Below are positions 55,801-64,000 of a DNA stretch of 64,000 bases, piece after piece. A program made the position numbers and the translations under genes. Source of the stretch: Phlyctochytrium arcticum (Eukaryota; Chytridiomycota; Chytridiomycetes; Chytridiales; Chytridiaceae); the NCBI GenBank assembly GCA_025602905.1, contig JAHLKI010000016.1, positions 434,001 through 498,000 on the forward strand. The letters are read 5' to 3'. The notes beneath the pieces were generated by a model. It ran no database searches and was not told the origin of the DNA. It worked only from the letters and a program-made list of their open reading frames with translations. Within the stretch, counting starts at the first letter, position 1, and the number at the start of each line of letters is the position of its first letter.

Positions 55801-58164
55801 CTATGCACCTAACGTCACATCTTTGGGTGGTGGGGTCTTGGATGGCCGTAAATCTTCTGACAAGCCGGATGTGTTTGATTTAGTGATGCTGGCGTCACTA
55901 CCAACTACATTCGCCGCAATGGCCCCGCTCCGCCGTTTAGATAGCGGACTAAAAGACAGGTTTGGCATGGTCGATGACCCTCCGCCTGCACTGCCATTGT
56001 TGCCAGTAGGAGCATTGCTAGCATCGTCGTTGTCTGTACTATCCACCGTGCCACCCAGGACACTGTTGGGCCGAGTCTTTTTCTTCGAAAACACCTTTTC
56101 CCGTTCTGCAAACTTGGCAGCGCCCACCCGGGCGTAAAACATTTTCCGCTTGTAAGAGAGCATTTCCAAGTATACTTCTTCATGCCGCCGCGCCGAATAC
56201 AGCCCTTGACGGACATGTCGAGCAAACTGGTAAAACTCACATACGGCCACTAGACGATCGCGGCAATTTGCACAGATGGGGGCCCAGGCGTCATCGGGAA
56301 GATCAGATGTTCGAAAATGGAAGCGACATGGGGTCATGGGAGATGGGGAAACGGCAATGGACGGAGACGATGGGGAAGGGGGTTCATTGCGGTCGAGAGC
56401 GTTCGCTGATGAAGTGGTGGGTCCCGCTCTACGTGTTGTGTTTAGGACTGGAAATGAATTGGACAAGGAAGGACTGATTGCAATGGGTTGATTACGCCCA
56501 CAAGTCGAACAGCCTGCAGCAACCAGGGTGGTTGTGTTTGTTGAGCCCATTTGAAAAGTGCCGCCACTAAATGCACTACTGAGTCGTTCCATAACTGTCT
56601 TGTTGAAAACTGTCTGCGTGGGGGGAGGTGTTCGTGTTTGGACGGGAGCGTCGCTGGAGTCAGCCAGTAGCGCAGAATTGCGCTTATTTTCCCGATGTGG
56701 CGATATCGATCGTCGGGGCGATGCCACCGGGTTCGTCTCCATCATTCGCACCATCCGGGCATCCAAGGCCGCAATCTGTGCTGAGGTCATTTCCTCCACA
56801 AAACAGGTATTGGAAGCAATGGCATCGATGAGCTTTTTGGTGGATGTTCGTGGGTTCCCCCCAAACCTCAGACATGCCGTCACATCGTCCTCCAACGCAT
56901 TCTTCATGAAGGAAAGTGTATGCATCTTGTGAAGCTTGACGTCGGCGCTTCCAGAAATGAAGTCTTCGAATTCGGCGAAAAGGACAGGGTCGATGGCATC
57001 TTCTGGACTCTGCCCGTCGTCCCCCACGTCACTTTGAGTGGAGTAAACACTTGTGCGTTGCCCTCCGGTTGCCATTTGATTCCAGCTGCCAGATGTACTC
57101 ATGACCTGTGACGGATCATGATCCATATCTTCCATCCGTCCTCTCAACTCCCGTAGCTGATCACGCTCCATCCCCAGTTGCTGCTGCATCTCAATCACCT
57201 GCAGCCGCAAAAGTTCCTCTTTCTTTTGATATTCGTGTCGCTGTCGGGCCTCTGATGCAACCATGCTGTTGGCCTCTTCAAACAGGGACTTTGTCAACTC
57301 CTCCAGCTCCTCCTGTATGGCATCCTTTGAATGCTGTAACTCTGCACGCATCTCTACTTCGTCTATCAACTTTTGCCCCATAGAGTCCAAATCCTTCTTG
57401 ACGGAAATCACCTCCAGCTCCTTTTGTGCCAACGCCTCCTCGGCATCTTGTACTTTCCCGCGTAGGACAGCCATCTCCCTTGCAGAAGCATCTTGGCGCT
57501 GTTCCATTCCGCCCAGACGCGATCGCAACTTTACCAATTCTTCCTGCAATGCACTCCGCTCATTCTCTAGCTTTGCTATTGGATGCAGAAATCCCTTGCA
57601 CTCCTTACAATGCCGCAAATTGTCAGAATCCAAAACTTTACGACATGCACAATCTTCGGTGGGTGATGGCTCCTTTGCAGCTTGCTCCGCGGTTACCACA
57701 AGTGGATCCACAGGTTTCAAAGACTCGGTTTCGGACAATGGCATTGGTGAATCAACATGATTTGAGCTGCCGTGGGTCGAAATAGAAAGCACTCGCGGCG
57801 AGTCCTGGCCTCCACCTCCGCCGGTCACACTGCCAGCCGCACTCCCTCCATCCTCCCCCATATCAGCACTTTCTGCAACGGAAAGTTTTTGAGAGTTTAC
57901 AGAGTCTACAGAGCTTCGTCGACTTGCATGTTTGACTGAGATAGCTTGGAGCCGCGATTTCAAGTTGAGGAGCCGTTCGGCTGTAACCGCAAACTCGGGT
58001 GCCGCTGGAGTAGTGGAGGGTGAGCCATCGCCCGGAGCGGGACTTTGAGACATTGGCGAGAGTGCCGGCCGAGCCTCAGGGTGCCAAGTGAGCAGGTTCT
58101 GGTTTGCTTTCACAAGATGATTTGCGATTTTCCCAAACTTGTGAATTGTCAGAATTTGATTCAT
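55801..58164 (-). CDS. SEC2: Rab guanine-nucleotide exchange factor Sec2
   Basis: Intron-less gene of 787 aa from the ATG at 58164. Sec2 activates the Rab GTPase Sec4 (Rab8 in animals, where the homologue is Rabin8) on secretory vesicles for polarised exocytosis. The Sec2 coiled-coil (about residues 195-340) includes the GEF hallmark ELTKSLFEEANSMVASEA flanked by long Glu/Lys/Leu heptads. It is preceded by a Cys cluster (CACRKVLDSDNLRHCKEC) that could bind zinc. The C-terminal half has further Cys pairs (CSTCGRN, ICANCRDR) and the block CEFYQFARHVRQGLYSARRH ... MFYARVG, seen in the C-terminal region of fungal Sec2 proteins. The remainder is Ser/Pro-rich and disordered. The frame extends a few codons upstream of the chosen ATG but only with non-ATG starts. 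Confidence 0.9.
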   Translation of the reverse strand: MNQILTIHKFGKIANHLVKANQNLLTWHPEARPALSPMSQSPAPGDGSPSTTPAAPEFAVTAERLLNLKSRLQAISVKHASRRSSVDSVNSQKLSVAESADMGEDGGSAAGSVTGGGGGQDSPRVLSISTHGSSNHVDSPMPLSETESLKPVDPLVVTAEQAAKEPSPTEDCACRKVLDSDNLRHCKECKGFLHPIAKLENERSALQEELVKLRSRLGGMEQRQDASAREMAVLRGKVQDAEEALAQKELEVISVKKDLDSMGQKLIDEVEMRAELQHSKDAIQEELEELTKSLFEEANSMVASEARQRHEYQKKEELLRLQVIEMQQQLGMERDQLRELRGRMEDMDHDPSQVMSTSGSWNQMATGGQRTSVYSTQSDVGDDGQSPEDAIDPVLFAEFEDFISGSADVKLHKMHTLSFMKNALEDDVTACLRFGGNPRTSTKKLIDAIASNTCFVEEMTSAQIAALDARMVRMMETNPVASPRRSISPHRENKRNSALLADSSDAPVQTRTPPPTQTVFNKTVMERLSSAFSGGTFQMGSTNTTTLVAAGCSTCGRNQPIAISPSLSNSFPVLNTTRRAGPTTSSANALDRNEPPSPSSPSIAVSPSPMTPCRFHFRTSDLPDDAWAPICANCRDRLVAVCEFYQFARHVRQGLYSARRHEEVYLEMLSYKRKMFYARVGAAKFAEREKVFSKKKTRPNSVLGGTVDSTDNDDASNAPTGNNGSAGGGSSTMPNLSFSPLSKRRSGAIAANVVGSDASITKSNTSGLSEDLRPSKTPPPKDVTLGA

Positions 58165-58376
58165 CGGATGACCGTGGATCACGTGTTACCCCATTTGTCC
58201 ATCTAGAGTTAATTAACACTTTCCGCTGCCACCACTGCGATGCCAGACAGGTTCCAACAGGGGCCCCAGGAGGTGAAGCTTTTAATAGAGCAGGATGAAG
58301 CTTTCATTATATAGTGGTAAATACATGTATTAATGCAAAGGTGTTTACAGACTTGGCGCGAGTCGCCAGCGCTCAT

Positions 58377-58937
58377 CTACGGGAGGACCTCAAATATCGT
58401 TTGATGCTCAAAGATTCTACTGCCTCCACCCCACGCTATAAAGGAGACCTTGTATATTCCAGTCTGGTTTGGTGTTCCAGAGAGCATGAATGTCTGCAAA
58501 GGCTGGCGGTATTCAATTTCAATTCCGGGGGGGAGGTGACCCCGCAAGCACACGTCCCCAAAAAGGCCTAGTCGCCTTTCGGTCGTGCTGAGGAGGATTG
58601 TCCGGGGTATGCTGTGGTTAAATCTAAAGGGCGTAAGAGATGGAGAAAGTGTGATTTCATCTTGCCGAAGAGTAACGCAGCCATTCAGCAACTGCTCACA
58701 CTATAAATGGACGAGGAGTAAGAAGCCCATCAAAATAATACTCTGACAACACACTCTTACACTATTGCACACGTTGCAGCAATCACAAACGCAAGGGTCT
58801 CGATCTTGACTCAGATAGACAAAGCCATTTGCTTGACATCTTCTCCCTTGCAAGGAGCAGCTTGCTGGGCCATAACAACCACATGCCAAGGACATTTGGA
58901 TCAAACATCCCAGCAACAGGCAGATTTTCGCAAACAT
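58377..58937 (-). CDS. Small secreted Cys-rich protein with Ig-like (He_PIG-type) C-terminus
   Basis: Predicted exons are 58761-58937 and 58377-58700 with a 60-nt intron (AGT|GTAAGA ... TATAG|TGT), giving 166 aa. The N-terminus MFAKICLLLGCLIQMSLA is a clear signal peptide. The first mature part is very Cys-rich, with patterns such as CGCYGPASCS and CVCDCCNVCN, suggesting multiple disulphides. Exon 2 contains LPPGIEIEYRQPL, then LSGTPNQTGIYKVSFIAWGG, which matches the 'putative Ig' (He_PIG) repeat pattern in which a pair of LPPG and SGTP turns brackets the strand. Unspliced, the first frame stops inside the intron and would give a 78-aa Cys-rich protein. The function is unknown; a cell-surface or secreted role is likely. 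Confidence 0.72.
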
Positions 58938-59401
58938 GTTGGCACAAAGTAGTTAAAGACCAGAACACAAAAATTATGTCCCGTTCGTGACAAAAACTGT
59001 TCACGTAATAATCTTTTCATGCATAGCACTGTTCTCTCACATCATATGTATTGACTTACCCGATTTGGGGAGCGCAAGAAGAACTCAACGCGCTTCGCGT
59101 AATCAATCAGTTACTCGGCCGACGCGTCGACGCGTTTCAATCTTCCTTTCAGAAATTGACCGCTCGGACATACTCAAACACACAAGAAAGGCTGCCAAGT
59201 AAAATTGATGCCACTCCGATAATGAAGGCGGCTAAGTAAAAATTGAAACAAGAACTCACAGGTGGAAATGAAACTAGACTAGGACAAAACATACAAAAAA
59301 GAAAGGTATGTGAAACATGCTAAATACACAAGAAAAGAACGGTACGCCGCCAAGCTACATCCAAAGGGTAAAGAAAAACTAAAGAATTCTGAAAGGAACG
59401 T
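58938..59401. other. Intergenic region
   Basis: A+T-rich sequence between two minus-strand genes. Two short plus-strand frames overlap here but show nothing recognisable. Confidence 0.4.
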
Positions 59402-60627
59402 TTAAGTAGGAACAGCGATTTGTATCAATGCCCTGCTGCTATTCCTCCGCCGGGGCACACTGCTTCGGCGTCGTGGGAGAGGCGTGACTTCTTTGGGTTC
59501 GGCAGACGAGTAACCTGCTGGATTTTGAGTACGCCATCGCCACGTATCTCGGCACATGTCTTCAAGACTTTTCACAGCTCTCCAATTCAACACTTTCTGC
59601 GCCCGCGAGGGATCTGCAACAACCTCAGCAACGTCTCCCTCCCGCCGTGGACTTTTTCGAATTGCGATAGTCAAACCCGATGACTTCTCCATGGCGCCGA
59701 CCATCTCCAATACAGAAGTGCCACTTCCGGTTCCCATGTTGAAAATGTCGCACGATCCTCCTTGAGTTGCGAGTGTGTTGCAGTATTTGAGCGCTTCTAC
59801 ATGCCCACGGGCAAGATCGACCACATGAATAAAGTCCCGCACGCCGGACCCATCACGCGTTGGGTAATCAATGCCAGTGACATCAAGATACTGTCGTTCT
59901 CCCGTCATAACTTGCAGCACAAAGGGCATCAGATTGCCGGGTCTGGCCTTTGCATCCTCGCCGATAACACCACTTTCGTGAGCTCCGACCGGGTTGAAGT
60001 ACCGAAGCATTACTGCAGACATGGGAGAATGAGCGGCGACCATGTCGCGAATGATGTCCTCGACCATGAGCTTAGATCTGCCGTATGGGTTCGCTGGTGT
60101 CTTGCCATGGGTCTCTGATATGGATAGAACATTGTCGCCAGGGGTTCCATAAACAGCGGCCGTGGATGAGAAAATAAGGCGATACACCCCGTATTTAACC
60201 ATAGCGGACAACAGGTTGACGGTACCAGCGACATTGACGCGATAGTAGTCCAGGGGGTTGTGCACTGACTCCGGAGCTGATTTCAAGGCCGCGAAATGAA
60301 TAACGCCCCAGAAAGAATTCTGCGCAAAGACGGCATTGACAAAGGACTCGTCCATGAGGTCCCCCTTGAAGAACTGTATATTTGCAGACGTCAGGACGGA
60401 AACTCGTCGTAGTGATTCCTCGGTGGAGTTACTCAGGTTATCGAGCACAGACACTTGATACCCATTCTACACAGACATTAATGTTAAAAAACGGTCCTCC
60501 AAAGTGTGGGCCTCAAGAAATTTACCTGCAGCAGCTCCAAAACCGTGTGGGATCCAATGTAGCCGGCGCCCCCGGTAACCAGAACATGAGGTTTATTCTC
60601 CGTTAGGTTCGATATTGTGACAGGCAT
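59402..60627 (-). CDS. GALE: UDP-glucose 4-epimerase
   Basis: Predicted exons are 60526-60627 and 59402-60466 with a 59-nt intron, giving 388 aa. The enzyme interconverts UDP-glucose and UDP-galactose using bound NAD (Leloir pathway) and, in many fungi, supplies UDP-galactose or UDP-GalNAc for cell-surface polysaccharides. The Rossmann motif VTGGAGYIGSHT is encoded by exon 1. The active site is formed by FSSTAAVYG and YGRSK (Tyr162, Lys166). NPVGAHESGVIGEDAKARPG and RDFIHVVDLARGH are family blocks. The protein lacks the mutarotase domain fused in budding-yeast Gal10. It carries a basic C-terminal extension (PLPRRRSSVPRRRNSSR) not found in the usual 340-aa enzyme, possibly a phosphorylated or localisation tail. 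Confidence 0.96.
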
Positions 60628-61250
60628 GAATGGTCGTGGTAAATGTCTTTACGCTGGGCGCTGGAGGGATTTCCTCAAGAGTGGCGGACTTTAATACGAA
60701 ACAAGGTATAACAGCGGTTCTCGGCATCTTCTTTTGTTGTACTATGCTAGAGAGGCCGCATCCCACCGATATGAAGTTCATTGCTAATTTTGGAATTGTT
60801 TTCGTTCCTAATTTTGGAACGGAAAGACCAAAGGAGAGGCTGAGCGCTCCGCGCGCACTCCCGGGTAAAATGGACGTGACTTTCATAATCCGCGCGTTGG
60901 CCGCGCGGCGCGTTGATGCCAGCGACCAACAAGAATAGCCCAGAGTGTAGGATGAGAGCTGCCATCACTTAAGCTTAACCGTACTGCTTCTTGATCGAGT
61001 CAGCGAAGCGAAGGGTTTATTTGTTATGTGTTTTTCCATTCTCCTTTTATCGGGTTTGGTGACCACTGATCGAGTCAGCGAAGCCAAGGGTAAGGGTGGT
61101 GAGGCGGGTTTATTATGTGTCTGTTTGTATGTATGATATTTTTGTGCAGGGACAAATAAAGGTATTTTACAGTATTGACCAAAATGCATGAATCAAACAT
61201 GATCGCATTGAAGAATAACTTCCGGCTGAGCGTTTTGATCAATGGTGAAA
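60628..61250. other. Intergenic region with an imperfect direct repeat
   Basis: The words GATCGAGTCAGCGAAGC occur at 60993 and again at 61068, each followed by similar AAGGG and GGTTTATT text (the second copy has an insertion). AATTTTGGAA also occurs twice near 60784-60822. A 103-codon plus-strand frame starting at 60630 shows no domain and I did not call it. Confidence 0.5.
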
Positions 61251-61601
61251 CTACAGCTCCTCAATGAAATCTCGCTTCTTTCGTTGGATTTGCTCGGGAG
61301 ACTCTGGTGCGGCACGGCGCTGCCTGTTGTTGTTGTGAAGCGCCTGTTGAACGGGATACTTAGGCGGTAGCTGGAGATTGGGCATTCCTCTTTTTTCTCT
61401 CAGATGAAGTCGTTCTGCGGCCGCAGAAGGTGGTTCATTCGCTGCCTGTGACTGCCATACCGGCATTCATCAATGTCGTGCCAGACGCGTTTATTCACAC
61501 AGACCTACCTCGCTCGCAAAGGCAAATGCCAGCAGTGTGACAAGGCTGAGCAGTAGCAGCAGCAATGCCTTCGGGAAATTGAAAAGACGTTGAGATGACA
61601 T
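61251..61601 (-). CDS. 97-aa signal-peptide protein
   Basis: Predicted exons are 61509-61601 and 61251-61451 with a 57-nt intron (GAG|GTAGGT ... GGCAG|TCA). Exon 1 is a textbook signal sequence or anchor: a short basic N-terminus (MSSQRLFNFPK) and a core of Leu and Val (ALLLLLLSLVTLLAFAFA). The rest is hydrophilic and basic, with no Cys, containing HNNNRQRRAAPE and KKRDFIEEL. The RQRR stretch could be a kexin-type cleavage site. A product this small with no domain cannot be assigned; a secreted or ER-anchored peptide precursor is plausible. Confidence 0.68.
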
Positions 61602-61930
61602 CTTGGTAGACTGGCCTTTCTCGTCGTCGGATGGGAATACAAGCGCGTTTAGTTTTGTCGCGATAAAACAAGCGGTCGCCGCGCGACCGCGAATGTATGG
61701 CTAGACTGGCGAGGATGGCTTAGGTAAGCCAAATGCGCGGGCGGCGCGACGCGTGCGTTCTTTACAGAACCTTGCAATGGGGTATACCCTGCTTCTTGCC
61801 CGACCAAAAGACAAGCTCGATTGCTGGACCAGGTACTTAAAGAAGTACCGGTCGACAACCGATCCCATCCTCGACGCGTTCTCCTTCATCTCGTTGCACC
61901 ACCACCATTCATTACTTTTGAATACGGAAA
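61602..61930. other. Divergent intergenic region
   Basis: This 329-bp region separates the divergent starts of the 97-aa gene and the deacetylase gene. It is CpG-rich (CGCGGGCGGCGCGACGCG around 61735-61752). No TATA box or repeat was identified. Confidence 0.4.
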
Positions 61931-64000
61931 ATGAAGAAGTCGCTCATACTTTCGGTTGTCTTCTGGCAATTGGCTAGTGCTGGTTTCCTTCTGCCCAGGC
62001 TGACTGCCAAAGCCCCAACAACGACAAAAGCACCAGCGCCAGCAACGACAAAGCCAGCGTCAGCACAACCCACTGGAGCACCAGTTGCGTATGTCTTTCA
62101 TTTTTCTGACAAACGTTTGTGTGCTTGTTCTAAACTTTACATCAGGGGAGCTGTTTGGACTGAACAGAGGGCGTTGTTACTCGCCACAGATGCCGCCGAC
62201 ATTGAGGCACCTCGCATCAGTCTTACATCCTATGGCATTCCATTCGATATTGTACGCGTTCCAGCTGCTGGGATTACTGGCAATCTGACGTTGGAAGAGG
62301 CCACTTCTGGAATGTACTCCATGATCATTGTGCAACCCGGTCAACTTCAGTACAATTACGCTGGCCTCTGGAAGTCAGCTCTCACTGATGCCCAATGGAC
62401 TCAGCTTGCATCGTAAGTCTCAGACACTTTGTCATCCTGCTGCTGCTAAGATATCTCTAGCTATCAAGTCAAGCACAAAGTCCGCCTCATCACGCTCGAT
62501 GACTCGCCTCAGGCTAGTCATGGGACTGCCATTGCGAATCCTACAGTTTTCGGGTGTTGCGGGCAGGGGGTAGGACGTCATAAGGCATGCACAAGATAAT
62601 CCGTTTACTAAACCCATCTTTCAGGTTACTCAAAATTTGAAGGTACAGCTGACACCAGAACTGGCATTATCCGGGCTGGTAAACGGGGCATCCGTGTCAA
62701 CGTCTGGTAAGAATAGTTGCATGTCTTGCCCATTCTGTGAACCCAATTTAAGCGAGACCTGTCCTCACTTAGGCTTGTATCACTACCCTGTTACTGTCAC
62801 CAATACCACCACTACAACTGCGTTCGCACTCCTTGACCCAAGCTCTGATGGAGCTTTCCCCACTCAAACCGCTGTCGGTGTGGTATGTACATCAAAAGAA
62901 ACAGAAGGCCTGCCAATCATGCTTAACATCGGATGTTCAGATCATCAACTTTCCAGGTGGCCGCCAGCAAATGTCTTTCTACATGGGTTTCGGGTGGTGG
63001 TCGACAACTTCAATGCTGCTTGGTCATCTTTACGTGTCTTGGGGCAGTCAGCAGATGTACCAGGGATTCCGCCGCATTTACCTCTCTCTTCAAGTTGACG
63101 ATGTTTTCTTGTCTACTGATGTATCAACCACGCTCAACTACCGCATGACGCCGGCAGATGTCAATGGAATTGTTGCCTGGCAAAAGTCTTTGAACAGCCG
63201 TCTCTCTGCTGGGTCAAACGTGCGACTTCTGTTGGCATACAACGGCAACGGTGTGGTGGCTCTCACCAGTCCAACATTGGACCCGAACCTTCCCGAAAAT
63301 GAGCCCGCATACAGCTTGGTGAAACCTCTAGGAAGCGGCAAAAACATGTGGCCTGCCAACGCTGCAAGATTGAAGACCTTCACCGACCTAACCATGCGCA
63401 AGGACGCGTTGTATACAAGTCTACTCAAGACCACCGCCACGAGGGACGCCTTCTTTTGGTGCAGTCATACATACACTCATGAGGCGCTAGACAATGCAAC
63501 GTGAGTTAATGTCTGAGCTGTTGAGCCATGCCATGTACTAACAGTTGAGATCAGCCGCTATGATGTCGATAATGAGCTTGGTTTCAACATCTATTTTGCT
63601 CAAATTTCTGGTCTGTCCGATTCAGCTGGGCACTCAAAAAAATCTATGGTCACCCCACAAGTAAGTATGAGAACTACTTTTTTTGAATAGCTTTGATTGC
63701 TTACATATATCTCAAGATTACCGGTGTTCACAATGGAGATGCGTTGCAGTCTCTCGTGGCAAACGGCATTACCTCTATCGTGGGTGATACGACTCGAACT
63801 GATTGCACAAATACCACATTCCCATACCATCCATGGGTGTCTACCAAAGCATCTTCAAACTACATCGGCTACAATGTTATTCCTCGCCATGCGACTGTCA
63901 TTTATTTCAACTGCAGTACGCCTGACCAGGATATTTTGCTGTACAACAACATGTATCGCGCCGTGCAGGGCGATAAAAACTTCGATTATCTGATCGAATA
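61931..64000 (+). CDS. Agd3/CE18-like extracellular polysaccharide deacetylase, partial
   Basis: Predicted exons: 61931-62088, 62146-62412, 62461-62569, 62625-62706, 62773-62882, 62941-63500, 63555-63660 and 63717 onward to the right edge (558 residues so far). The N-terminus is a signal peptide (MKKSLILSVVFWQLASAGF) followed by a Thr/Ala/Pro linker (APTTTKAPAPATTKPASAQP) likely to be O-glycosylated. The catalytic region resembles Agd3, the Aspergillus deacetylase of galactosaminogalactan (family CE18): the metal-site DD in SLQVDDVFLSTD (295-296), CSHTYTHEALDNA (418-423), MVTPQITGVHNGD, VGDTTRTDC and NVIPRHATVIYFNCST. It should remove N-acetyl groups from a secreted or wall polysaccharide. 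Intron 1 (57 nt) is in frame without stops. The 3' part is missing from the window. Confidence 0.82.

Noticed and set aside
60630..60938. 102-aa plus-strand frame divergent from the epimerase
   Set aside because: It starts 3 bp from the epimerase ATG, has no domain or signal, and is more likely promoter sequence.

Overview
The window looks like nuclear DNA of a fungus, most probably an early-diverging, zoosporic-type lineage (Chytridiomycota or a relative). Reasons: multi-exon genes with very short GT-AG introns (mostly 50-78 nt, the shortest 35 nt); fungal-type GPD1, SEC2, AdoMetDC and an Agd3-like cell-wall polysaccharide deacetylase; retention of TRAX; a BAH-containing C5 DNA methyltransferase; and a tRNA-Ala(AGC) with an animal-like sequence. 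The placement is inference; no rRNA or other marker is present.

Layout. Left gene block (1-7.3 kb): a partial F-box/ankyrin-like protein (-), S-adenosylmethionine decarboxylase SPE2 (+) and a haem-oxygenase-like iron enzyme (-). 7.3-9.9 kb has short tandem repeats and no convincing gene. About 9.9-35.9 kb is a 26 kb gene-poor, strongly CpG-depleted repeat domain. It holds decayed transposon relics (a PIF/Harbinger transposase with a Myb-like partner, a palindromic element, LTR-like inverted copies, homopolymer G runs), one intact tRNA-Ala, and one apparently young Mutator-like (MULE) transposon with 91-bp inverted repeats, an 8-bp target duplication and an open 666-aa transposase. Right gene block (35.9-64 kb) is dense: an unrecognised five-exon gene (-), a CDK9/BUR1-like kinase (+), glycerol-3-phosphate dehydrogenase (+), a DNMT1/DIM-2-type cytosine methyltransferase (+), a glycerolipid acyltransferase (-), an FGGY sugar kinase (-), TRAX (+), TRM10 (+), a universal stress protein (+), SEC2 Rab GEF (-), a small secreted Cys-rich protein (-), UDP-glucose 4-epimerase (-), a 97-aa signal-peptide protein (-) and an Agd3/CE18-like deacetylase running off the right edge (+).

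Most multi-exon genes were assembled by hand by matching splice phase and protein family conservation, so their exon lists are predictions. The main themes are: (i) a cytosine methyltransferase gene lying near a repeat domain whose sequence shows the expected footprint of CpG methylation decay (TpG/CpA in place of CpG), with a young MULE that has not yet decayed; (ii) extreme microexons, including a predicted 6-nt exon in the acyltransferase and an 11-nt exon beside the catalytic Asp of the FGGY kinase; (iii) a long in-frame N-terminal extension on GPD1 that could give a second, organelle-targeted isoform. Metabolically, GPD1 and the acyltransferase are consecutive steps into glycerolipid synthesis, and the epimerase and deacetylase both relate to cell-surface polysaccharides, but I see no evidence of a co-regulated cluster.
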